In this document: one piece after another, positions 1-6,617 of the stretch
Numbering within the stretch: the stretch's first letter is position 1
Layout of the letters: each line of letters begins with the position of its first letter
Assembly: GCA_003522105.1 (NCBI GenBank)
Contig: DPGF01000024.1
Location: forward strand, 1 to 19,981
Source: Oscillibacter sp.
Lineage (GTDB): Bacteria; Bacillota; Clostridia; Oscillospirales; Oscillospiraceae
Direction of reading: 5' to 3'
Length of the DNA: 19,981 bases
Program-made: the position numbers and the translations under genes
Notes under the pieces: model-generated
What the model was told of the DNA's origin: nothing
Database searches by the model: none
What the model saw: the letters and a program-made list of their open reading frames with translations, nothing else

Positions 1-11
1 TAATATTCCTC

Positions 12-131
12 GCGAAAGCGGCGAGCCGCTTTCTGCGATCTCTTTCGCAGGGTGCTGCGCCGCACTCGCTTTGCTCGTACGAGCGCACCCTGAGCGGTGT
101 TTTTTGTGACGCGCATGTCGTCACAAAAAAC
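12..131. repeat. Nested palindromic intergenic element upstream of pheT
   Basis: Four inverted repeats are packed into about 120 bp. They are AAAGCGG/CCGCTTT at 15-21 and 26-32 with a 4-nt loop; AGGGTGC/GCACCCT at 49-55 and 85-91; inside that pair, the perfect 12-bp palindrome GCTCGTACGAGC at 73-84; and a perfect 12-bp inverted repeat GTTTTTTGTGAC/GTCACAAAAAAC at 99-110 and 120-131 with a 9-nt loop. GCGAAAG at 12-18 can also pair with CTTTCGC at 42-48, so alternative folds are possible. The element could be a terminator/attenuator between an upstream gene (pheS would be expected) and pheT, or a dispersed palindromic repeat. No coding potential is seen in it. Confidence 0.7.
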
Positions 132-152
132 AAAATCTGATTGTTACTTCTT

Positions 153-158
153 AGGAGG
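153..158 (+). promoter_or_regulatory. Ribosome binding site of pheT
   Basis: AGGAGG lies 8 nt before the ATG at 167 and fixes the start of pheT. Confidence 0.85.
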
Positions 159-166
159 ATACCAAT

Positions 167-2857
167 ATGATCCTATCCAGTAATTGGCTCAACGAATTCG
201 TTGACCTCAAGGATATCACCGATAAGGAATTCAATGACGAGATGACGCTCTCCGGCTCGAAGGTCGAGACCATCGAGCGCCCCGACGAAAACCTCAAAAA
301 CGTGGTCGTCGGCAAAATTCTCGAAATGAAGCGCCATGAAAACTCCGACCACATGTGGGTCGTGAAGATCGACGTCGGTCAGGCGGAGCCGGTGCAGATC
401 GTCACCGGCGCGTGGAACGTCCATGTGGGCGACTATGTTCCCGCTGCGCTTTCCGGCGCACATCTGCCCGGCGGCATCAAGATCGAAAAGGGCGCGCTGC
501 GCGGCGTCGAGTCCGACGGTATGCTCTGCTCGCTCAAGGAGCTTGGCATGACGGCGGAGCACGACTTCCCCTATGCCGTTATCACGCCTGCCGCCATTCT
601 GAACGACTATCACCCCATCGACAAGGATAAGCCCTCCATTCCCGCCGACATCAAGCCCGGCGACAAGGTCTACGGCCCTGTGGTTGCCGCCAAGGTGCTT
701 GAGTGCGCCCCGCTGGGCGACGGCACGTTCCACACCTGCCTCGACCTCGGCGATGCGACCACCGTGCCCGATACGCGCTGTTCGAACCTCCACGAGGGCG
801 ACCTTGTTGCCTACAACACCAAGAGCGATACCATCTGCACGCTCGAAGATCTGCACGCCGAGCAGAAGGAGTTCCCCCACTGCATCGCCGACGGCATCTT
901 CGTTTTGCAGGAAGAGGACGCCGAGCCGGGTCTCAACATGGCGCGCGTTCTCGGTTTCGATGATTCCATCGTCGAGTTCGAGATCACGCCCAACCGCCCC
1001 GACTGCCTGAGCGTTATCGGCCTTGCACGCGAGGCGAGCGCGACCTTCAAGCGCCCCCTCAAGCTGCACGAGTCCGAGCCGCACGGCTGCGGCGGCAGCA
1101 TCGCGGAGATCGTCGACATTGACATTGAGGACGGCGACCTCTGCCCGCGCTACACTGCGCGCATGGTGAAAAACGTCAAGATCGCGCCGTCCCCGCGCTG
1201 GATGCGCGAGAGACTGCGCAACAGCGGCGTGCGCCCGATCAACAACATCGTTGATATTACCAACTACGTCATGCTCGAATACGGCCAGCCGATGCACGCT
1301 TTTGACTTCAGCTGCGTCGAGGGCGGCCACATCATCGTGCGCACCGCGCACGAGGGCGAGACCATTGAGACGCTTGACGGCAACGAGCGCAAGCTTACGC
1401 CGAATATGCTCTGCATCTGCGACGAGCACAAGCCTGTGTGCGTTGCGGGCGTGATGGGCGGCGCAAACAGCGAGATCGTCGGCGACACGGCGATGGTGCT
1501 CTTCGAGTCCGCCAACTTCAACGGCGTTTCCGTGCGCCGCACGGCAAGCGCTCTCGGTATGCGCACCGATGCCTCCTCCCGTTATGAAAAGGGCCTCGAC
1601 ATGATGAATACCATCAAGGCCGTCGAGCGCGCCTGCGAGCTCGTGGAGATGCTTGGCTGCGGCGAGGTCGTCGACGGTGTGATGGACGTGGTCGCCAAGG
1701 AAAAGGCGCCTACCTGCATTAAGCTTGAGCCGAAAAAGATCAACGCCCTGCTCGGCACGGAGCTTGACGAGGATCTGATGCGCGAGATCCTTGTCTCCCT
1801 CGGCTTTATCCTGAATGGCGACGATATTTACGTTCCCTCCTGGCGCGGCGACGTGGAGCATTACAGCGACATTGCCGAGGAGGTCGCCCGCTTCTACGGC
1901 TACAACAAGATCCCCTGCACGCTCATGCGCGGCGAGACCACGCGCGGCGGCTTTTCTGAGCAGCAGCGCTTCGACCGCGCCATTGGCGGCGCGGTGCGCG
2001 CGCTGGGCTACGATGAGATCATCACTTACTCCTTCATCAGCCCGACCTATTATGACAAGATCCGCATGCCGAAGGACTCTCCGCTGCGCAATTCTCTCAA
2101 GATCCTGAACCCGCTGGGCGAGGATACCTCCATCATGCGCACGACGATCCTGCCGAGCATGCTCGAGATCGTCGCGCGCAACCTCAGCTACCGCAACAAG
2201 TCCGCGCGCCTCTATGAGCTTGGCAAGATCTACCTGCCGCGTGAGGACGGCCTTGCCGACGAGCCAAAGTACCTCTCCCTCGGCGCCTACGGCGACGGCG
2301 CGGACTTCTTCTCCTTCAAGGGCAGCATTGAAACGCTTCTGCACGAGCTGCGCATCAGCGATGTTAAGTATGTTGCCTGCACGGACAACGCCTCCTATCA
2401 CCCCGGCCGCTGCGCCTGCGTTTACGCGGGCGATACGCTCCTCGGCGTGTTCGGCCAGATCCACCCGCTCGTTGCGGCGAACTACGGTGTGGATACCGAG
2501 ATCTACGCTGCGGAGCTGAGCTTTGAAGCAATGTATGAAAAGCGCGGTGATATCCCTGTCTATCAGCCGCTGCCGAAGTTCCCCGCCGTCACGCGCGACA
2601 TTGCCGTCGTCTGCGATGAGACGGTGACCGTCGGCGCGCTCGAAGAGAGCATTCGCCGCGGTGCAAAGGGCCTTCTCAAGGAAGTATCTCTCTTTGACAT
2701 TTACCGTGGCCCCGGCATTGCCGACGGGAAGAAGAGCGTTGCGTTCAACCTTGTGCTGCGCGCAGATGACCGCAGTCTCACCGGTGAAGAGGCAGATGAG
2801 GACGTTCAGTCCATTCTTGCCTCGCTTGAAAGCGAGTGCGGCGCGGTGCTTCGTTAA
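167..2857 (+). CDS. pheT: Phenylalanine--tRNA ligase beta subunit with an extra OB-like domain
   Basis: This is the beta subunit of the alpha2-beta2 phenylalanyl-tRNA synthetase, which charges tRNA-Phe in the cytoplasm and edits mischarged Tyr-tRNA. Seen in the 896-residue product: an EMAP/OB-type tRNA-binding domain at about 45-125, the ITPNRPDCLS signature at about 273-282, a B3/B4 editing region at about 310-490, B5 and the catalytic-like core to about 790, and a C-terminal ferredoxin-fold anticodon-binding domain from about 800 (starting near PKFPAVTRDIAVV). Bacterial PheT is usually about 800 residues. The excess is an insert at about 135-245 that resembles the first OB domain (VVAAKVLEC against VVVGKILEM, then LHEGDLV against VHVGDYV). 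The start follows a strong AGGAGG. pheS is probably just outside the window to the left. The identity is very sure; the domain duplication is inferred from eye alignment. Confidence 0.97.
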   Translation: MILSSNWLNEFVDLKDITDKEFNDEMTLSGSKVETIERPDENLKNVVVGKILEMKRHENSDHMWVVKIDVGQAEPVQIVTGAWNVHVGDYVPAALSGAHLPGGIKIEKGALRGVESDGMLCSLKELGMTAEHDFPYAVITPAAILNDYHPIDKDKPSIPADIKPGDKVYGPVVAAKVLECAPLGDGTFHTCLDLGDATTVPDTRCSNLHEGDLVAYNTKSDTICTLEDLHAEQKEFPHCIADGIFVLQEEDAEPGLNMARVLGFDDSIVEFEITPNRPDCLSVIGLAREASATFKRPLKLHESEPHGCGGSIAEIVDIDIEDGDLCPRYTARMVKNVKIAPSPRWMRERLRNSGVRPINNIVDITNYVMLEYGQPMHAFDFSCVEGGHIIVRTAHEGETIETLDGNERKLTPNMLCICDEHKPVCVAGVMGGANSEIVGDTAMVLFESANFNGVSVRRTASALGMRTDASSRYEKGLDMMNTIKAVERACELVEMLGCGEVVDGVMDVVAKEKAPTCIKLEPKKINALLGTELDEDLMREILVSLGFILNGDDIYVPSWRGDVEHYSDIAEEVARFYGYNKIPCTLMRGETTRGGFSEQQRFDRAIGGAVRALGYDEIITYSFISPTYYDKIRMPKDSPLRNSLKILNPLGEDTSIMRTTILPSMLEIVARNLSYRNKSARLYELGKIYLPREDGLADEPKYLSLGAYGDGADFFSFKGSIETLLHELRISDVKYVACTDNASYHPGRCACVYAGDTLLGVFGQIHPLVAANYGVDTEIYAAELSFEAMYEKRGDIPVYQPLPKFPAVTRDIAVVCDETVTVGALEESIRRGAKGLLKEVSLFDIYRGPGIADGKKSVAFNLVLRADDRSLTGEEADEDVQSILASLESECGAVLR

Positions 2858-2906
2858 GCATTCCATAAGGAAAGATTACGATTTGGTTACAGTTGACAGC
2901 GCTCCC

Positions 2907-2935
2907 TTTACTTTTCGGATCTGCGTTGCTATACT
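2907..2935 (+). promoter_or_regulatory. Predicted sigma-A promoter of ireB
   Basis: TTTACT (2907-2912) and TATACT (2930-2935) are separated by 17 bp. The -10 is strong and the -35 matches four of six consensus bases. It lies just before an AAGGAGGG ribosome binding site, and no terminator hairpin is visible between pheT and this point, so read-through from pheT is also possible. Confidence 0.55.
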
Positions 2936-2963
2936 GTGAATATGGAAAGGAGGGACTCTCCCA

Positions 2964-3209
2964 ATGGAAGAATTTACCCGAAAGTTTAATGTTGCCCAGG
3001 AGAAGGACGCTGAGATCCGCCACATCCTGACGACCGTTTATGCCGCGCTGGAAGATAAGGGCTACAACCCCATCAATCAGATCGTAGGCTATATCCTCTC
3101 GGAGGATCCCACCTATATCACGAATCACAACAGCGCGCGCACGCTGATCCGCAAGCTGGATCGCGACGAGTTGCTGCAAGCACTCGTGCGCAGCTATCTC
3201 GGAAAGTAA
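2964..3209 (+). CDS. ireB: IreB family regulatory phosphoprotein (UPF0297/DUF965)
   Basis: The 81-residue product, beginning MEEFTRKFNV and containing the conserved stretch ALEDKGYNPINQIVGYILS followed by DPTYIT and AR-LIRK, is a typical full-length member of the UPF0297 (YrzL) family. In Enterococcus faecalis, IreB is phosphorylated on threonine by the PASTA kinase IreK and acts negatively on cephalosporin resistance, so a signalling role in cell-envelope homeostasis is likely but is transferred from that work. A strong AAGGAGGG precedes the ATG. In many Firmicutes the gene sits next to alaS and ruvX; here it stands alone between its own promoter and a perfect terminator, after pheT. Confidence 0.92.
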   Translation: MEEFTRKFNVAQEKDAEIRHILTTVYAALEDKGYNPINQIVGYILSEDPTYITNHNSARTLIRKLDRDELLQALVRSYLGK

Positions 3210-3230
3210 GAAAAAAGCAACAGAACAATG

Positions 3231-3276
3231 CCCCACAGAGACCGCGGGTGCGGTCTCTGTGGGGTTCTGCATTTTT
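3231..3276 (+). terminator. Rho-independent terminator of ireB
   Basis: A perfect 15-bp stem (3231-3245 with 3250-3264, beginning CCCCACAGAG) closes a GGGT loop and is followed by TTCTGCATTTTTT. It lies directly after the ireB stop codon. Confidence 0.9.
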
Positions 3277-3290
3277 TCGCCACAGTCTGG

Positions 3291-3319
3291 TTGACAAGGG
3301 GGGCAAAAAATGCTATACT
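3291..3319 (+). promoter_or_regulatory. Consensus sigma-A promoter of the 97-residue protein gene
   Basis: TTGACA (3291-3296), 17 bp, TATACT (3314-3319). The -35 is perfect and the -10 matches five of six bases. Transcription would begin near 3326, which is exactly where the GTTACAA repeat array starts. Confidence 0.88.
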
Positions 3320-3326
3320 GCAAAAG

Positions 3327-3363
3327 GTTACAAAATGGTTACAAAGTTACAAATCGGTTACAA
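3327..3363 (+). repeat. Four direct GTTACAA repeats in the leader
   Basis: GTTACAA occurs at 3327-3333, 3338-3344, 3346-3352 and 3357-3363; three copies are preceded by G and all are flanked by A-rich sequence. Spacing between starts is 11, 8 and 11 bases. The array covers the predicted transcription start and most of the leader, ending just before the AGGAG at 3368-3372, so it could be an operator or an RNA-binding site for a repressor. Confidence 0.65.
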
Positions 3364-3380
3364 GGACAGGAGTGAGTCAG

Positions 3381-3674
3381 ATGGCAGAAGTTACGGAAGG
3401 TCTTGTTTATCGCGGACACCCGCTGCGCCGTGTGGATAATCTCATCTACTACGGCTCGATGGCAGATAAATATATTGTGATGATGCAGGTGCTTGATACG
3501 GCGCCGCTCAAAGACATCACGCTTGCAAAGCGCGTTTCCATTCAGTTGCAGATGACGGACGCAAGCCTGCGTTCCCGCGACCGTGTAGTGCGTTCGACGG
3601 AAAAATCCAGTCTCGGTGAGGCGATGGAATTTGCCTCCATCTGGCTTGAGCGTGCGCTGAGCGGCAAGATGTAA
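3381..3674 (+). CDS. Small protein of unknown function, 97 residues
   Basis: I do not recognise this family. The ATG at 3381 is chosen because AGGAG lies 8 nt upstream; the open frame extends further left, but that part overlaps the ireB terminator and the promoter. The product (MAEVTEGLVYRGHPL...) has no signal peptide or membrane segment, is predicted to be cytoplasmic, and has an N-terminal half with beta-like alternation (LIYYGSMADKYIVMMQV) and a C-terminal amphipathic helix (GEAMEFASIWLERAL). It has a consensus promoter of its own and an unusual repeat-filled leader, so it is probably well expressed and regulated. No clear terminator separates it from the NlpC/P60 gene 50 bp downstream, so the two may share a transcript. 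Confidence 0.8.
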   Translation: MAEVTEGLVYRGHPLRRVDNLIYYGSMADKYIVMMQVLDTAPLKDITLAKRVSIQLQMTDASLRSRDRVVRSTEKSSLGEAMEFASIWLERALSGKM

Positions 3675-3724
3675 ATAAAGCCGCCGCGCAGCCCCTATTC
3701 TTTTTACGAAAGGATCACTCAGTT

Positions 3725-4549
3725 ATGCGAAATCATTCACGATGCGTATCGTTCCTGCTTTCGGGTCTGCTTTCCGTCAGCCTGCTCGCACCGCTCTCTT
3801 CGGCGCAGGCCGCTTATGACGATGGTTCTATCCGCGATCTCGTTGATCGCGTGACGGTGCTGACGGAATCCGTTCAGACCGAGAGCGCCAACGAAGATGA
3901 GCTTGCCAAGCTCGATGAGATGCAGGCAGAGCTTGAGGACAAGGCAGACGCAAAAGAAGATGTGTCTGCGACGGAGACCGTTTCTATGGTCGTTACGGGC
4001 GGCACGATCAACGTGCGCACGGGTCCCGGCACGAATTACGACAAGATCACGCAGGTGGTCAGCGGCAAACAGGTCACCGTTGTCGGTGAAGCGAACGGCT
4101 GGTATCAGGTCACGTTCGACGCGACGACCGGTTGGCTGCTCGGTGAATATCTGCGCGATCCTGCCGACCTCGACGGTACGGTAGGCGCTAAGATCGTTTC
4201 CATGGCGATGCCCTATCTCGGCACGCGCTACCGCTCCGGCGGTGCGTCCCCCAGCGGTTTTGACTGCTCGGGCTTTACGATGTACCTTTACGCACAGCTT
4301 GGCTATTCTCTGCCCCATTCGGCGACCGCGCAGTACAGAAACTGCGGTTACGCCGTTGCCAAGGCTGACCTGCAGCCCGGCGATCTGGTATTCTTCTCGG
4401 ATTCCTCCCACGCCATCGGCCACGTTGGCATCTACATTGGCAACGGTCAGATCATCCACGCGCGCTACAGCGTTGGCAAGGTCATGATCGACAGCCTGTC
4501 CGCAAACTACTATGCTTCCCGCTATGTCGGCGCGAAGCGCATCGCGTGA
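3725..4549 (+). CDS. Secreted SH3b - NlpC/P60 peptidoglycan endopeptidase
   Basis: The 274-residue product is predicted to be exported and to cut peptide bonds in the peptidoglycan stem (gamma-D-glutamyl-diamino acid endopeptidase type). Seen in order: a signal peptide at 1-30 with a hydrophobic core and an AQA-A cleavage-like site; a charged helical, possibly coiled-coil segment at about 35-80; a bacterial SH3 domain at about 86-145 (INVRTGPGTNYDKI, GWLLGEYL); and an NlpC/P60 domain at about 155-274. The catalytic triad is complete by motif: Cys181 in DCSGF, His233 in GHVGIYIG, and His245 in IIHAR. Overall architecture matches clostridial wall hydrolases. The start has a modest GAAAGGA site upstream. 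The substrate and role (growth, separation or autolysis) cannot be told from sequence. Confidence 0.93.
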   Translation: MRNHSRCVSFLLSGLLSVSLLAPLSSAQAAYDDGSIRDLVDRVTVLTESVQTESANEDELAKLDEMQAELEDKADAKEDVSATETVSMVVTGGTINVRTGPGTNYDKITQVVSGKQVTVVGEANGWYQVTFDATTGWLLGEYLRDPADLDGTVGAKIVSMAMPYLGTRYRSGGASPSGFDCSGFTMYLYAQLGYSLPHSATAQYRNCGYAVAKADLQPGDLVFFSDSSHAIGHVGIYIGNGQIIHARYSVGKVMIDSLSANYYASRYVGAKRIA

Positions 4550-4570
4550 TGGACGAGCCTTTCACTACAT

Positions 4571-4604
4571 AAAAAACGGAACGGTTTTCACCGTTCCGTT
4601 TTTT
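4571..4604. terminator. Bidirectional terminator between NlpC/P60 gene and trmD
   Basis: A perfect 15-bp stem, AAAAAACGGAACGGT (4571-4585) with ACCGTTCCGTTTTTT (4590-4604), closes a TTTC loop. The A-run on one side and T-run on the other allow termination of both converging transcripts. Confidence 0.92.
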
Positions 4605-4607
4605 CCT

Positions 4608-5411
4608 TTATTCTTCCGTAGGGGTTTCCTCGGCCTTCTCCGTTTCGGCGGCGCGGATGGCCTCGGCTTCCGCCTTCGCCTCGGTGAGGACCTTTTTCTC
4701 GCTCTTCGTCTTGAGCTGCTTTTCGTCGAACTGCGCCCAGAGATCGGGACGGCGCAGCATCGTGCGCTTGTAGCTCTCCTTTTTGCGCCATTTGGCCACA
4801 TTCTCGTGGTGGCCGGAGAGCAGCACGTCCGGCACGCGGCGGCCATGCCACTCATCGGGACGGGAATACTGCGGATATTCCAAAAGCCCTGCCCAGTGCG
4901 ATTCCTCGGTGAAGCATTCCTCTTCCGGCAGCACGCCCGGCACCATGCGGCAGATGGCGTCCGTCACGGCCATGGCGGGGATCTCGCCGCCCGTGACGAC
5001 GAAGTCTCCCATTGAGAGTTCTTCGTCCACGCACTCGTCGATGAAGCGCTGGTCGATGCCCTCGTAGTGGCCGCAGACGAGAATCAGATGGTCATAGCGC
5101 TCTTTCAGCTCGCGCGCCACCGCCTGCGTGAAGGTGCGCCCGCAGGGGGAAAGGTAGATCGTGTGGCCGCGGCTGCCCGCTTCCTCGCACACGTGCGCCC
5201 AGCAGCGGTACAAGGGGTCTGCCTGCATCACCGCGCCGCGTCCGCCGCCATAGGGGTAGTCGTCCACCTGCATCTGCTTGTTGGTCGTGTAGTCGCGGAT
5301 CTGATGCGTTTTGATCGTGATGTATCCGCGCTCCTGCGCGCGCCCGAGAATGCTGACGTTCATCATCGCGTCGATCGAGGCGGGGAAAAGTGTTAAAATA
5401 TCAATCCTCAT
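4608..5411 (-). CDS. trmD: tRNA (guanine-N1)-methyltransferase TrmD with a charged C-terminal tail
   Basis: TrmD methylates G37 of tRNAs using S-adenosylmethionine, which prevents +1 frameshifting; it acts as a trefoil-knot dimer in the cytoplasm. The first 230 residues carry the family motifs: MRIDILTLFP at the start, DYPYGGGRGAVM at about 51-62, LSPCGRTFTQ at about 88-97, GHYEGIDQR at 114-122, the knot motif GDFVVTGGEIPA at about 135-146, and YPQYSRP with W188 and VLLSGHH at about 196-202. After about residue 230 comes a tail of roughly 37 residues, rich in Lys, Glu and Ala and probably disordered or helical; it makes the protein longer (267) than usual. The start overlaps the end of rimM by 11 bp, so the two are translationally coupled. 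rplS, which often follows trmD, is absent: a terminator comes at once. Confidence 0.97.
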   Translation of the reverse strand: MRIDILTLFPASIDAMMNVSILGRAQERGYITIKTHQIRDYTTNKQMQVDDYPYGGGRGAVMQADPLYRCWAHVCEEAGSRGHTIYLSPCGRTFTQAVARELKERYDHLILVCGHYEGIDQRFIDECVDEELSMGDFVVTGGEIPAMAVTDAICRMVPGVLPEEECFTEESHWAGLLEYPQYSRPDEWHGRRVPDVLLSGHHENVAKWRKKESYKRTMLRRPDLWAQFDEKQLKTKSEKKVLTEAKAEAEAIRAAETEKAEETPTEE

Positions 5412-5949
5412 CGGTTTCCAGTCCTTCTATCATGTGTACGCTGATCTCGCGCGCCTTTTCATCGACGTTGGTGATGAAAATATCCTTGACTGCGGGAATG
5501 AGATAGGTCTTTTCTTCTCCTTTGACCTTGTAGAGCTTGTGGGCGGGGTAGGAGAGCACGTCCACCACCGTGCCGATGTAGGTGTGGGGGAAGTAGTTGT
5601 ACACGGTCATGCCCACGATCTCCGCGTCGAAATGCTCGCCCGGCTTGAGCTGTACCTCTGCGCGGCGAATGGAGAGCACCTTGCGCTTGAGCGCGGCGGC
5701 AGCGTCCATATCGTCGATCTCGGGGAGCTTCATAAGAACCATCTCGCCCTGTACGCGCTTGCTCGTGGGGCGGAAGGGCTCGCCGTCCATATAAAATGTG
5801 CGGAAGCCGCACAGCTGCCCTGCGCTCACGTCCCAGGGCTGAACCTTGACCTCGCCGCGCACGCCGTGCGTGTTGACGATCTGTCCGACTTCAATATATT
5901 CCGGGCGCGCGCTCGGCTGCGGCGCGCTCTTTTTGGAAAAGAGACCCAT
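5401..5949 (-). CDS. rimM: 16S rRNA processing protein RimM
   Basis: RimM binds the ribosomal protein uS19 and helps mature the head of the 30S subunit. The 182-residue product has the N-terminal beta-barrel (EYIEVGQIVNTHGVRGEVKV at about 17-36) and a C-terminal PRC-barrel (from about 105, with IGTVVDVL, KLYKV and IPAVKDIF). A short low-complexity N-terminal extension of about 15 residues (MGLFSKKSAPQPSAR) precedes the conserved part. The ATG has AAGGAG about 9 nt upstream and a promoter immediately before it, so rimM-trmD forms its own two-gene unit rather than relying on read-through from the ylxM-ffh-rpsP-khpA transcript. Confidence 0.96.
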   Translation of the reverse strand: MGLFSKKSAPQPSARPEYIEVGQIVNTHGVRGEVKVQPWDVSAGQLCGFRTFYMDGEPFRPTSKRVQGEMVLMKLPEIDDMDAAAALKRKVLSIRRAEVQLKPGEHFDAEIVGMTVYNYFPHTYIGTVVDVLSYPAHKLYKVKGEEKTYLIPAVKDIFITNVDEKAREISVHMIEGLETDED

Positions 5950-5982
5950 GTGTCATTCTCCTTTGAGGTGTTCTATCTGTTC

Positions 5983-6011
5983 AGTATAGCGGAATCGGTG
6001 GGAGATGGCAA
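5983..6011 (-). promoter_or_regulatory. Predicted sigma-A promoter of rimM-trmD
   Basis: Read on the minus strand, TTGCCA (6011-6006), 17 bp, TATACT (5988-5983). It lies between the khpA terminator and the rimM ribosome binding site. Confidence 0.75.
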
Positions 6012-6015
6012 GAAT

Positions 6016-6052
6016 AAAAAACGTTCCCGGGAAGTTCCCGGGAACGTTTTTT
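6016..6052. terminator. Terminator after khpA
   Basis: A perfect 16-bp stem, AAAAAACGTTCCCGGG (6016-6031) with its complement at 6037-6052, closes a 5-nt loop. It starts 4 nt after the khpA stop codon and is symmetric, so it may work in both directions. Confidence 0.9.
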
Positions 6053-6056
6053 CGGT

Positions 6057-6287
6057 TCAGTCTACGATGTCGACAGACACCTTTACGCCGGTGCGCTGAG
6101 CATAGGACCGGACGACCGTGCGGATCTCCTTGGCAATACGACCCTGACGGCCAATGACCTTGCCCATATCGTCAGGTGCGACGCGCAGCTCCAACGTAAG
6201 CTCGTCCGCGCCCTGCTTTTCCGTGACGGTGACGTCATCGGGATGCTCAACAAGGCTGCGGGCGATGTAGAGCAGCAAGTCTTTCAT
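6057..6287 (-). CDS. khpA: KH-domain RNA-binding protein KhpA
   Basis: This small single-KH protein (YlqC family) binds RNA, in several Firmicutes together with KhpB/Jag, and affects cell division and gene expression. The KH core with its GxxG loop is clear: DDMGKVIGRQGRIAKEIRTVV, ending in VKVSVDIVD. I prefer the ATG at 6287, giving 76 residues (MKDLLLYIARSLVEHPD), because GGGGTG lies just upstream and family members start in this way; a GTG at 6296 would add three residues. The gene lies directly after rpsP, as in many Firmicutes, and is the last gene before a strong terminator. Confidence 0.94.
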   Translation of the reverse strand: MKDLLLYIARSLVEHPDDVTVTEKQGADELTLELRVAPDDMGKVIGRQGRIAKEIRTVVRSYAQRTGVKVSVDIVD

Positions 6288-6305
6288 TTCTTGCACCCCG
6301 TGCTC

Positions 6306-6545
6306 TTACAGCGCGTTGACTTTCTTCAGCAGCGCACGGACCGTGTCGGTGGGCTGAGCGCCGGTCTTGATCCACTCCTGAGCGCGCTCAGCGTCGATCT
6401 TGATCTCAGCGGGGGAAACGCAGGGGTTGTAGGTGCCGATCTCTTCGATGAAGCGGCCATCGCGGGGATAGCGGGAATCGGCGACGACAACACGATAGAA
6501 GGGAGCCTTCTTAGCGCCCATTCTGCGCAGACGAATCTTAACCAT
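6306..6545 (-). CDS. rpsP: 30S ribosomal protein bS16
   Basis: The 79-residue product is a standard-length bS16, a primary assembly protein of the 30S subunit. The conserved start MVKIRLRRMGAKKAPFYRVV, then DSRYPRDGRFIEEIGTYNP, and the later GAQPTDTVRALLKK are all present. The ATG at 6545 is chosen over the longer open frame because GGAGGT lies 7 nt upstream and because MVKIRL is the family start. It lies 72 bp after ffh and 18 bp before khpA; no terminator is seen on either side, so it is co-transcribed with both. Confidence 0.97.
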   Translation of the reverse strand: MVKIRLRRMGAKKAPFYRVVVADSRYPRDGRFIEEIGTYNPCVSPAEIKIDAERAQEWIKTGAQPTDTVRALLKKVNAL

Positions 6546-6617
6546 GGTAATTACCTCCAAAAAATATAAATGTGTTTTGACTTATGATGAAATGCTCTTG
6601 CACTCGATCAACGAAAC

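Noticed and set aside
173..2866. An 897-codon open frame on the minus strand opposite pheT
   Set aside because: It mirrors pheT over its whole length, has no ribosome binding site or family motifs, and arises from the GC-rich codon pattern of the real gene.
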